Translations under genes and position numbers: made by a program
Notes under the pieces: generated by a model
Told to the model about the DNA's origin: nothing
The model's input: the letters and a program-made list of their open reading frames with translations, nothing else
The model's database searches: none
Assembly: GCA_049999725.1 (NCBI GenBank)
Contig: JBNGIS010008408.1
Span: 1 to 26,910, forward strand
Direction: 5' to 3'
From: Haplomitrium mnioides
Taxonomy: Eukaryota > Marchantiophyta > Haplomitriopsida > Calobryales
DNA length: 26,910 nt
Shown: positions 1 through 8,233 of the stretch, one piece after another
Position numbering within the stretch: position 1 is the stretch's first letter
How the letters are laid out: each line of letters begins with the position of its first letter

Positions 1-375
1 AACAATTGGCGATTATATTTGATTGCATCAATCTAAAACAAGAAGGACATAAAACTAGTTCAATAAAAAATATGTCGATACTTGTAACTTCAAAACACAA
101 CCTTAGGTGTAAATAATATTGAATGAAGACATCTTAAACAAATGTTTGAATTTATTGAAATGAAACACTTTGTAAAAGATAAAAAAAGGATCTTAAGGCA
201 ATTTGAAAAAAGGAAAATCTATTTGGAAAAGAAAAAAAAGGATTTGCAAAAAAAGGTTACTAGATCACATTCTCTGAGCGTTTAGGATGAGTGCAGACAA
301 CAACAGATTGTATGCGCGTATAGGACCAATACAACAACACCAATATCATGGCTTAATATGAATGTTGTCGTGACT

Positions 376-443
376 GGTTTTAAAAGAATGAAGAACAAAT
401 CCCATGCACGGTTTTAAAAGAATGAAGAACAAGTCCTATGCGG
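376..443. repeat. 34-bp tandem duplication
   Basis: Two adjacent near-identical 34-bp units (376-409 and 410-443) begin GGTTTTAAAAGAATGAAGAA. Each ends with half of the dispersed palindrome (ATGCAC, ATGCGGGCAT). It lies within the intron of gene copy 2a. Confidence 0.8.
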
Positions 444-563
444 GCATAAGATTTGCAAACAACAAAAACATTTTTTTGCAAAACTAAGGTCACAACATTA
501 ATCAAATTCATTTTCTAGCTTTACTTGATTACAAAAAAGATGAAAATTGAAATATAAAATAGC

Positions 564-587
564 AGAGTCTATGCGAGCATAGACTCT
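564..587. repeat. Dispersed palindrome, intronic copy in 2a
   Basis: A 24-bp near-perfect inverted repeat with arms AGAGTCTATGC and GCATAGACTCT, mismatched only at the centre. The equivalent intron of copies 2b (10185-10215) and 2c (about 24645-24670) has the same palindrome, so it predates their divergence. A second variant lies at about 308-325. Confidence 0.75.
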
Positions 588-2126
588 CTTCTCACAACTC
601 ATCTTGCTAAGAATTATTCAACTCCAATCTTCTTTGCAAAAGAACTTAAAAAAAATTCTTTTAACTGTAAGTTGAGGAAACATAACATCTCTAGAACTAA
701 ACTTTGAGTCTAGAAAAAAAATGATGGATTAGCCAAAGGTGTCAAAAGAGAAGAAAGTTTGTTACCTTTGTTGGACTCCAAGACAGATTTTTCTCGCAAA
801 GATTTTATTTCTTCGCATGTTTCACAAACAGCAAATCTATTGCGTTTTGGAATTTTGATATTTGGAAAATGAGTTCTTCAATGTTTTGTAAAACTCGAGA
901 AACTGATAATGCAATGGGGATCTTTCTCTTTCAAATAAGTTGTGTAATAGTCATAAACTTCCCATTTTGTAAAATTATCCGGCAAGTTGTACACTTTGTA
1001 AGTGGGCATTCTCTTGCAATGTCCTTGGAAAAAATTGTCCATCCACTCACAAACGAAAACTCCTTTAGTAGACAATTCTCTTTTTCCAAAAATGCCTATA
1101 GGATCTCCATTTTTGAGATTTTGAGTCCTTTGGATTCTTTCATTCCCTACTGCTAATATTAATTTAAAGGCTCTTCTACAAACAAAGTTACCGCCAGGCA
1201 GTGTAAACCGATTTTTGACATTAGAATCTTTTCTTGGTATTCCTCATTGTAGTGTGATATCACGATTCTTCATGCTTTGTCGAAAGTACGTTTCTCTCAT
1301 AGTTTTCAGAAAGTTTGACTTGTACAACGACAAGCAATTATTTTGACAACAAGAAATTCTCTTCAATCTAGAAATGGATATTGGATCCAGCTTTTTCTTC
1401 ACAAAGCTTTCGTCATGATGGACTTTCTGTAAAGAATTTTTGCGTAAGGTGTTTACCCATTTGGGTTTTGGCCCAAATAAAGAATTCTTATGTTGGGCTG
1501 GATGATTCGGTTCGTAAGTGAATCCAACAATAGGAGATAATTCATCCTGAAGATCTTGGTCGTCATCGTGAACACTGTTTGTTCCTTGACAGAATATTTT
1601 TGAGATATGAGTTTCTTCTTGGAGATTTGGAGAACTGTACTATTCTAAAACCGAATCTTGATCAATATCTCCATTAGAAAAAAAATGTTTTTTATAATAA
1701 AATCGGTGCCCTTGGCAATAACTCTAAAGAAATGTTGATTGATTGAGACTCTTTGTCAAAATCGTTTTCCAAACTATCGTTTGAAGACTCCTCCAAAAGA
1801 ATTTGATTTTTTTCAGATGTCCTAATCTCTCTATGAGGTGCAACTTGAAAAGAAATCACTCATTGTTTGAGTGGTGCTATCGGAGAGAGTGGCTCATCTC
1901 CAAAATTAAAATTGTCCAGAGATTGTATGCTTTTTGTGTTCTGAACAGACACACTTTGATCATGAATATTGACATCTCCCTTAGATATGGACAAAGAAAG
2001 CTTTACAATCGTCTAAAATCTCTTTGTTGAGCCTTTTTTCAGACATTTTGGAATACTCAGAAGAAAGATTCAACTTTGTTCGCTTGATGGGTAATAAAGA
2101 TCTTTTGTTGGATGAAGATTGTTTCT

Positions 2127-2276
2127 TTAGATCTCTGCGAGCACTGAGTTTACTCTTCGATCCTCTGTGCGCAAAATGTTGAGTCGTTAATCCTATGCAC
2201 ACATTGGATTCACTCCTTGACCCCATGTTCGCATAGAGTTGAGTCCCTGATCCTATGCGCGCATGGAGTTCACCTT
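2127..2276 (-). repeat. 30-bp-period palindromic repeat coding 10-aa units in copy 2a
   Basis: About five units of roughly 30 bp, each centred on a CCTATGCGCGCATGG-like palindrome. Because 30 is a multiple of three, the minus-strand reading stays open as degenerate 10-residue repeats (HARIGSGTQL, YANMGSRSES, VCIGL...). The same segment recurs in 2b (11718-11905) and 2c (23915-24060) with different unit sequences. Confidence 0.7.
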
Positions 2277-2510
2277 CTTGATCTTTCTTGCCAGAGCTAT
2301 CTAGTTCAATAGAAGTCATCTTTTTCCCCAATATGCTTGCCATCATACTTGATGCTTTTGTAACTCCATTGCTTAACTCTCAAAAATTGACATTTGATTG
2401 AATCTCAAATTGCTTATCAAAAGTAACACTCTTTTGTGAAGATGAATCTTGAAATTCCAATCTCTTCTTGCCTTTAAGAACTCCAACCATTGAAAAATCT
2501 CACAAAAACT

Positions 2511-2610
2511 NNNNNNNNNNNNNNNNNNNNNNNNNNNNNNNNNNNNNNNNNNNNNNNNNNNNNNNNNNNNNNNNNNNNNNNNNNNNNNNNNNNNNNNNNN
2601 NNNNNNNNNN
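2511..2610. other. Assembly gap, 100 N
   Basis: Exactly 100 N, a scaffolding placeholder of unknown true size. It falls between the divergent starts of copy 2a (ATG at 2490, minus) and copy 1a (ATG at 2687, plus), so the shared promoter region of this pair is missing. Apparent reading frames across it are not real. Confidence 0.98.
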
Positions 2611-3104
2611 TTCTAGCCCTTAGTGATTCCCGAACTTTTGTTCATTACATTTTTCACCTCCAAAAACATTTTTTTCTATCTTGACAATGGTCTCTCAAGG
2701 AATTGTTTCCGACCCTGCCAGACTGAAGCCTTATAGGTATTTGGATGTTATCAAGGCTTTAGAGCATGCAAGATTGGAGTGGAAATGGCTCGTCAACTAT
2801 TGCTCATTGAGAGACCCGGATCACCATCTTTATCTGTTTGCAAGTGAAGGTGAAAAATTCAATTTGGGTCTAGTGGTCCAAATTACAATGATCCAAGAAG
2901 AAAAGAAAGCCAACATCAGGCTACTTGTGCAGGCCCAAGACTCAATAACGTTTTATTCTGCAAATTGCAAGCAATTTGATTTTTCAGAGTACAAGGAGAG
3001 AGATTTATTTGCTACAAATCTTCAGGTATCAAGGGAAGATGGAAAGGTGAGTTCCAAAACCTATTTTCTTATTCCTTTTTCCTTACTTAGTTGTAACTCC
3101 TAAA

Positions 3105-3375
3105 ATGTCCATGTGAGCATGGATTTTAAAGTGCATACGCATATGGACTCGGAAGTTCTTGTGCATAGGAACTTTAGAGTCCATGCATGCATGGACTTCA
3201 AGGTCCACACGTGCATGAACTTCAGAGTCCGTGTGCGCCTGAACTTTAGAGTCCATGCGCATATGGATTTCAAGGTCCATACGCGCATGAACTTCAAAGT
3301 CCAAACTTGCATAGACTCTCAAGTCCATGCGTACTTGAACTTCAGAGTCCCTACGTGCATGGACTTCTTTGTTCA
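3105..3375. repeat. 24-bp palindromic minisatellite in intron 1 of copy 1a
   Basis: About eleven 24-bp units with the pattern GTCCATGCGNGCATGGACTT, arms diverged at roughly 10-30%. It lies wholly inside intron 1 (3047-3468). The 24-bp period keeps three-fold frame, so both strands show spurious open frames of repeated MDFKVHxx/MDSEVHAR. Copy 1d has the same kind of array in its intron 1 remnant. Confidence 0.9.
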
Positions 3376-4039
3376 CTGCACGCTTGTATTTTTTTAAAGT
3401 TCTTGCTTTTCTGCATGTCAGGTCAACATTTTCACTAATGCCAAATAGTTTTCTTTCTTTATTTTCAGTTCACTCAGTATTTGGTGGATTTTGTTGATGC
3501 GTACAATAACGCAAAGCAGATCGAGTAGAACTTCATCAAGTTCGCTATACAAACTAAGATTCTAAAGCCCAAGCAGGGTGTTAATATTCAATAGCTTGTG
3601 CCACATTCAAGAGCGGCAACATTCTCGACGCTACAAGGACTTCTTCCCAGAAGAAGAGAAAGGAACCGGAGCCAAGTGAGGCTCAAAAGAAAAAGAAACC
3701 AGCATCGAAAAAGAAAAAATCTGCACTAGCACTTGTTGTTGAGGAGGAGCCAGCCCCCTTAGAATCTGAAGCGAAATCAACTTTGTCTGCCCCCTCATCT
3801 CCAACAGCAAGCAGCTCGTGGCAAGACTTGGAGCAGGAGTCGGAGCCAATTCAAGCTCCAACGTCAAGAGCAAAAAGGCAATCCCACAAGGGGCTGTGTA
3901 CATTTCAAGAAAGAGAGTAGGTGGATCCTCAAACAACTTCTAAGGAGGACAAAATCAAGATTAGGGAGTTTGCAATCCAGCGTTGCAGATTTCGTGAAGA
4001 GATCATTACAATCAGGCTAGAAAACTTAAATATATCCAA

Positions 4040-4430
4040 GCTTGGAATGGACAATTGGGGTCCATTCCAAATTTGAAGATTTAAACGAGGATTTTGTGGA
4101 GCTTCTTGCGCAAAGAATGCTCATGAATAAGTACACACATTCTTTCTTCATCGTGGTTGTAGATCCAAAAAGTGATCTCAAAGACAAGTCAGAGTTTGAC
4201 ATCAAGAACCCTGACAAGTATTGTTATGAGATTGCAGGAGGCAATCATAGTACTGCAGCAAGGCAGCTACTCATTACAAAATATGGGGCAAAGAATCCTG
4301 CTCTGTCGCTCTATAATTGTTATGTGTACTACGTCTCACACCAACAGAGGCCCGCATTTTTGCAATCGATGACAATTACGACTAGAGGTACAGGCTTGAG
4401 ATGACCTCTATTCAAAAGGTTGAGTATTGG
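4040..4430 (+). other. ParB/sulfiredoxin-like domain of copy 1a
   Basis: The order of elements follows the ParB N-terminal fold: a short strand and helix (FEDLNEDFVELLAQRM), a hydrophobic strand (SFFIVVVDPKSD), then YEIAGGNHSTAARQLL at 4225-4272. The last matches the ParB/Srx phosphate-binding pattern Y-x-I-x-G-x-H/R-x-x-A-A. In this family GGNHS replaces the usual GERR. Copies 1b (13088-13135) and 1c (about 7870-7930) keep the GGNHS and AARQ residues. A single frameshift near 4345 separates it from the helix RYRLEMTSIQKVEYWHQRF, which 1c reads through in frame. Nuclease, CTPase or plain binding role cannot be told from this. Confidence 0.7.
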
Positions 4431-5026
4431 CATCAGCGATTTGTAGAGAGTGGGATGGTTTCATCCCAGAAATTGAAAAGGGAGCTAGTGCTAGAAATGC
4501 TCGAGACAAAACCAAAGTCTACAACTGAAAAGACTGTGACTTCTTAGGACAATTGGGTCCAGCTAGCATTCAGAAGTGGAGAGCTCTAGGATTTAAAGCA
4601 GAGCATTTTTTCAATGTGGAAGAAGAATATTGTGAAAGGCTAGAAGCCAAAGGCCAAAGGATCTCTCAGGATGGAGGATATGAAGTGGATGCCTTGGAGG
4701 TCTCTTCAGGGTCTTCCAGATGAAGTCAAGATTTCAGTTTTGAAGCGGGTGGAAGCCAAAGAGCTTTCAATGGATGAGATGTCTCGTAAGGCGGAGAGAC
4801 ACAAAGTTTTGACCGTAATAGTAAAGAGTTTTTGTTCAGAGGTTTATTGCAGTTCGTGGGAAGAGGCAAGAGAGGAGTACTCTCTTCACACTGAAGAGTT
4901 GAAGATGGCCTCTTTTTATTCAAGCTTCAAGAAGCTTTTGGTAACTCCTTTCTTTGGAACTTTATTTAATTATTTATACTTGCATTGAATATTTTGTAAA
5001 TTTCTATTGTGTTTTAAAAACTTGCG

Positions 5027-5437
5027 GTCCATGCGCGCATGGACATTGAAGTCCATGCGCATATGGACTTCGATGTCTAAGCGCGCTTAGACTTCGAAGT
5101 CCTTGTCGGCATGGACTTCGATACCCATGCGCGCTTAGACTTCGAAGTCCACGTGCGCTTGGACTTCAAAGTCCATGTGAGCATGGACTTTCATGTCCAT
5201 GTGCGAATGGACTTTGAAGTCCAGAAGAAAATCAACTTTGATGTTCAAGAGCACTTGGATTTCAAAGTCCAAACACGCAAGGACATCAAAGTCCATGCGC
5301 GCATGGACTTTGAAGTCTAAGTGCTCTTGAAAAGCAAAGTCCATGTGCGCATGGACTTCGAAGTCCATACTCGCATGGACTTGAAAGTCAAAGCGCGTGT
5401 AGTTATCGAAGTCCATGCGCGCATTGACTTTAAAATG
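5027..5437. repeat. 24-bp palindromic minisatellite in intron 2 of copy 1a
   Basis: About seventeen consecutive 24-bp units. Each is itself an inverted repeat with core GTCCATGCGCGCATGGAC (perfect 18-bp palindrome at 5027-5044, perfect 26-bp palindrome at 5287-5312). Units differ by scattered substitutions with few indels. The array fills most of intron 2 (4941-5503). Copy 1b has a shorter array in the same intron. Confidence 0.93.
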
Positions 5438-5842
5438 TTTTATGTTCTCTACCTTTAAATGTTTTTATCACTCTCTAATGTTTTCATTTTGATTTTTATG
5501 CAGGGGGACAAAACATTTAAACATCAGCTAGCGAAGAAACTGACAGCAGCTGTGAAAGGAAGGAAAACATCTAGGGTCAAAGAAGCCTATGAAGATCAAG
5601 ACCAGCCTCCCACGTTGGTCTTTTACCCTCTTGCTTTTCTTCTCCACTACCAAAAGGCTAGAGAGTGGAAAGCACAGCAGCAAAGTGGTGTTGCATCTCT
5701 CACAACAGAAGGAGTTGTGAGAGATGAGAAAGATGAACTAATGTCGTATGTCGATGGTCTTAACGTGGTTTTTTATCAAGTCCATGGGGAGGCCAATGCT
5801 CAGCAATTGAAGGGCTTTGTGAAACCTAGGTGCTTTATTTTG

Positions 5843-6560
5843 GCTATTGTTGATATTTCTTACGGGCACAACCTGAAGGAATGCAAGCATGTTGAGACCA
5901 TTTTCAAAAGATGACATTTTTTATATGGTATCATCTTTTGCAGTAGTAACAAATTCAGAGTTTTGGTCTTTTGTGATCATTCATTCTTCATAGCAATTTG
6001 GCATTGTCGAGGATGCTCTTTCTGAAGTCTACTGTACAATCGATCACGACATCTGGTGGGTTTCTCTTTCATTTTTATTTTTTTTATTTCTCTTGTTTTT
6101 TATTTCTCTTGCATTTTGGTTGCAATGTTTGTTTTGATTGTTTATCTTTTTGTAGGGACAAAACCAATATTCAACATTTTGGTGGTCCCAAAATCGCACA
6201 TACCCATGAGTATTGGACGATAGGCTACTGGACTAAGGAAGGAAAGAGGAGCATGCACATTTTGCAATTTGCAGCCTTCTTTTACGACCGGACTTCCTCG
6301 GCAGATTATGTAGAGTGTTTTTAGCTACCTTGCAATTTTGGCAAAACTTAAACATCTAGGAGATGATGCTTATGTGAATGTTTATCAGAAGCCGCAAGCT
6401 CTCTACAAATTTTTTATTGACCATTTATCAACAGACAGGATTGGATCCTTGATCTGTGCTCTGGGTCTGGCACAAGCCTTGTCTGTGCTTTAAAGATGAT
6501 GCGAAAGAGCATCGCCGTGGAATATGATAGACGTCAGACTATTTATATTCCTCAGAGGGT
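5843..6560 (+). other. DNA methyltransferase catalytic region of copy 1a
   Basis: Motif IV (VDISYGHNL, 5849-5875) is followed by a strand ending FWSFVIIHSSQQF that matches the region after DPPY in N6/N4 methylases. Intron 3 follows, then GYWTKEGKRSM, then the motif X-like helix KPQALYKFFIDHLS just before motif I (6439-6480). After motif I comes KSIAVEYDRRQTIYIPQRVL, the usual motif II/III stretch ending in a Q..R helix. The set is what bacterial and phage PF01555-type enzymes show. Adenine versus cytosine specificity cannot be called. Confidence 0.72.
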
Positions 6561-6800
6561 TTTGGAGATGGCTTCTTTGCCATCCGATGTGATTGAGTCA
6601 CATATATTTTTGCTTACCACAAGGAACCTGTTTCTCCTGGTATTGCAAGTGCTTTTGGTGGCTTTATTGTAATATAGAGGACTGGAAAGTCTCGACATAA
6701 TTCTCTAGCGGTTGTAGATGCTCAGCCTATAGATTTAGATGAGACAATTCCTCCTAAAGAGGAAAGAGTCTAAGGATTTGTTTTAACAATTTGTATTATA

Positions 6801-6806
6801 AATAAA
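6801..6806 (+). terminator. AATAAA polyadenylation signal after copy 1a
   Basis: AATAAA lies 28 bases past the stop at 6771-6773. Copy 1b has the same hexamer at 15403-15408 at a similar distance from its stop, which supports the gene end. Confidence 0.6.
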
Positions 6807-7692
6807 GTTTATGTTTTCCAAATTTTTATTTATCAAAGTTTCATCTTGTTGCTCTCTCACTCTATTTAAAGTCTTTTCATCACGATTTAGTTTGGTGGGC
6901 TTAAGAATAATTTGACTCATTTGATAATCTAAGAATGGTTTGAAGTCAATTGCTAATCTAAAGATGATTTGGAGTCTTTGCGCATTGTTTAGTATCGTTG
7001 CGCATTAAGGTTATCTAGTTCTTATTTGGATTCCCTACGTGTCTAAGCTCTCAGGTTATCTTTCAAAGTCCCTTCACCCATAAGCCAAATGGTTCTTGTT
7101 AAATGTCTATGATTGCATAGGCTATAGGGTTCTTGTTTAGAATCTTGGCTTGCACTAGCTCTAGGGTTTTAGTTCAAAGTCCATGCATGCATAGCTTCCT
7201 TGTTCTTGTTCAGAGTCTAAGTACGCACAGGATTTAGGATACTTGTTCGGAGTCTATGCGTGCATAAGCTTTACGGTTCTGGTTTGGAGTCTATGCTTGC
7301 ATAGGATTTGTTAGCTACGATGCTCAAAGTCAAGTTCAAAGTCCTTACCCGACTATACATTTACATTTTCCTGTAGTTTTTTTCCACCAAAGGATATATG
7401 TTTTATTTCATTTTTGATGAATTTAGTTTATTCACAATGGTGTCAAGTTTTTATAAAATATTTGAATAGCCAAAATGTTTGTTTTTCAAGGTATTTTCTA
7501 CAAAGAAATGTTTGAAATATAATCTCAATGTAAAATATGTATTTTTTGTTTATAAAAGTGATTTTATTTTTGAAAAGAAGATTTCAGTCATAAATTTGAT
7601 GTTTTTGAATGCCAAATCACCCAAGAAAAAATTTCGACTGCCAAGTGAAACAAGAACTCAATAGCGGTTCTTGGTTCAAAATAGCGGTTGTT
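6807..7692 (+). repeat. 3' flank and putative right terminus of the element carrying 1a
   Basis: No gene. From about 6960 to 7330 come irregularly spaced variants of the palindrome (for example GAGTCTATGCGTGCATAAGC near 7250), about 60 bp apart. An AT-rich stretch follows. The last 120 bases, ending GGTTCAAAATAGCGGTTGTT at 7692, match 21165-21287 after copy 1b. Beyond that point the two loci differ completely, so about 7692 is the likely right end of the mobile unit. The end contains two copies of AATAGCGGTTNTT about 20 bp apart. Confidence 0.5.
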
Positions 7693-8095
7693 CATTCCAC
7701 TCTATATAAATTGTTGATGCCAATACTCGACGTTTTGAATCAATGTCATCACCAACCTATAGCATTGGTCATAGTTGTGATCAATCACAAAATTTCGGGC
7801 TTCTATTGATGCAAGCCTCATATAAATGTAGCGATTGCAGAGTGAAAGCATCAGATTCTTTGCTCCATACTTTGTAATTAAGAGTTGTCTTGCGGCATCA
7901 CTGTGATTGCCTCCTACAATCTTGTAATAGTACTTGTTAGGGTTTTTGATGTCAAACTTTGACTTATTTTTCATGAAACCCGTACTTCAGGTCCACAACC
8001 ACAATGAAAAAAGAATGCGCATATTTTTTGGTGAGCATTCTTTGCGCTAGAAGCTCAGAAAAATCTTTATTCAACTACATAATGTAGAATGGCTT
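7693..8095 (-). pseudogene. Gene 1, copy 1c: orphan ParB-domain fragment
   Basis: A minus-strand fragment covering only the ParB-like domain. It reads LNKDFSELLAQRML, SFFIVVVDLK, YYKIVGGNHSDAARQLLITK and, without the frameshift seen in 1a, the helix YRLVMTLIQNVEYWHQQF. Homology stops abruptly at about 7693, at the putative terminus of 1a's element, and at about 8095. Neither the N-terminal exon nor the methyltransferase is present. Its position, next to the 3' end of gene 2b and on the same strand, differs from the usual divergent arrangement, so it is a stray or rearranged piece. A stop follows VVVDLK. Confidence 0.75.
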
Positions 8096-8233
8096 CTAGT
8101 TATCCTTCTTTCAAGGTGGTAGATAAATTCAACAAATTCCTTCAAAACATTCTCAGTTACTTTATGAAATAACAATCTTAAACTACAACATAAACTCAAA
8201 GTACACAATATACAATGAGGTTCTTAAATGACT

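Larger units (their letters stand above)
1..2490 (-). pseudogene. Gene 2, copy 2a: DUF7869-type protein, 5' part, decayed
   Basis: This is the 5' half of a multicopy gene, aligned by eye with copies 2b and 2c. The ATG at 2490 opens MVGVLKGKKR, matching the starts of 2b and 2c. A first exon of about 1.7 kb runs to 776 and ends at a donor (gtaac on the minus strand, 775-771) that is conserved in all three copies. Just before the donor is a recognisable block, RFAVCETCEEIKSLREK (about 785-845), a CxxC segment of the kind seen upstream of the catalytic-like region in DUF7869 proteins. Another block, EWMDNFFQGHCKRMP, lies at about 1000-1045. From 775 to about 110 is an intron, and the next exon is cut by the window edge, so the DUF7869 core lies outside. 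Several in-frame stops show it is dead. The family call rests on 2b and 2c, which carry the core. Confidence 0.6.
2687..6773 (+). pseudogene. Gene 1, copy 1a: ParB-like/DNA methyltransferase fusion, four exons, decayed
   Basis: This is the most complete copy. Proposed exons are 2687-3046, 3469-4940, 5504-6055 and 6156-6773, about 1000 codons. Intron 1 has gtgagt and a T-rich ttttcag; intron 3 is 100 bp and T-rich. Exon 1 encodes about 120 residues I do not recognise, conserved in 1d. Exon 2 has a Lys/Pro/Ser-rich linker, a ParB/Srx-like domain (GGNHS at 4237-4251), then a helical stretch (GLPDEVKISVLKRVEAKELS) recalling the helices after ParB domains. Exon 3 has motif IV as AIVDISYGHNL (5843-5875). 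Exon 4 has motif I, DWILDLCSGSGTSL (6439-6480), followed by an acidic-strand-like IAVEYD. The order IV then I is that of beta-class N6-adenine/N4-cytosine DNA methyltransferases. Stops in exon 2, a frameshift near 4345, a one-base loss near 6435 and Pro-to-Ser in motif IV show it is dead. It is headed away from 2a. Confidence 0.75.

Noticed and set aside
2490-2684. Frame running through the N run
   Set aside because: It is an artefact of translating N; the real start of copy 1a is at 2687.
3083-3397. Open frames of 70-97 codons on both strands with MDFxVH repeats
   Set aside because: They are products of a stop-free, 24-bp self-complementary repeat lying inside intron 1; no start context or homology supports a protein.
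5111-5416. The same kind of frames in intron 2
   Set aside because: Same cause; the flanking exons splice across the array.
5027-5437. Possible CRISPR array (24-bp repeats)
   Set aside because: Units are back to back with no unique spacers, vary in sequence, and lie in an intron of a eukaryotic gene.
2687-6773. Bacterial contamination as source of the ParB-methylase
   Set aside because: The gene has introns with GT..AG ends, AATAAA signals, several diverged copies, and sits beside a plant-type chromovirus.
7479-7664. Short plus-strand frame in the AT-rich 3' flank
   Set aside because: Low-complexity composition, no relative in the equivalent region at 21000-21287.
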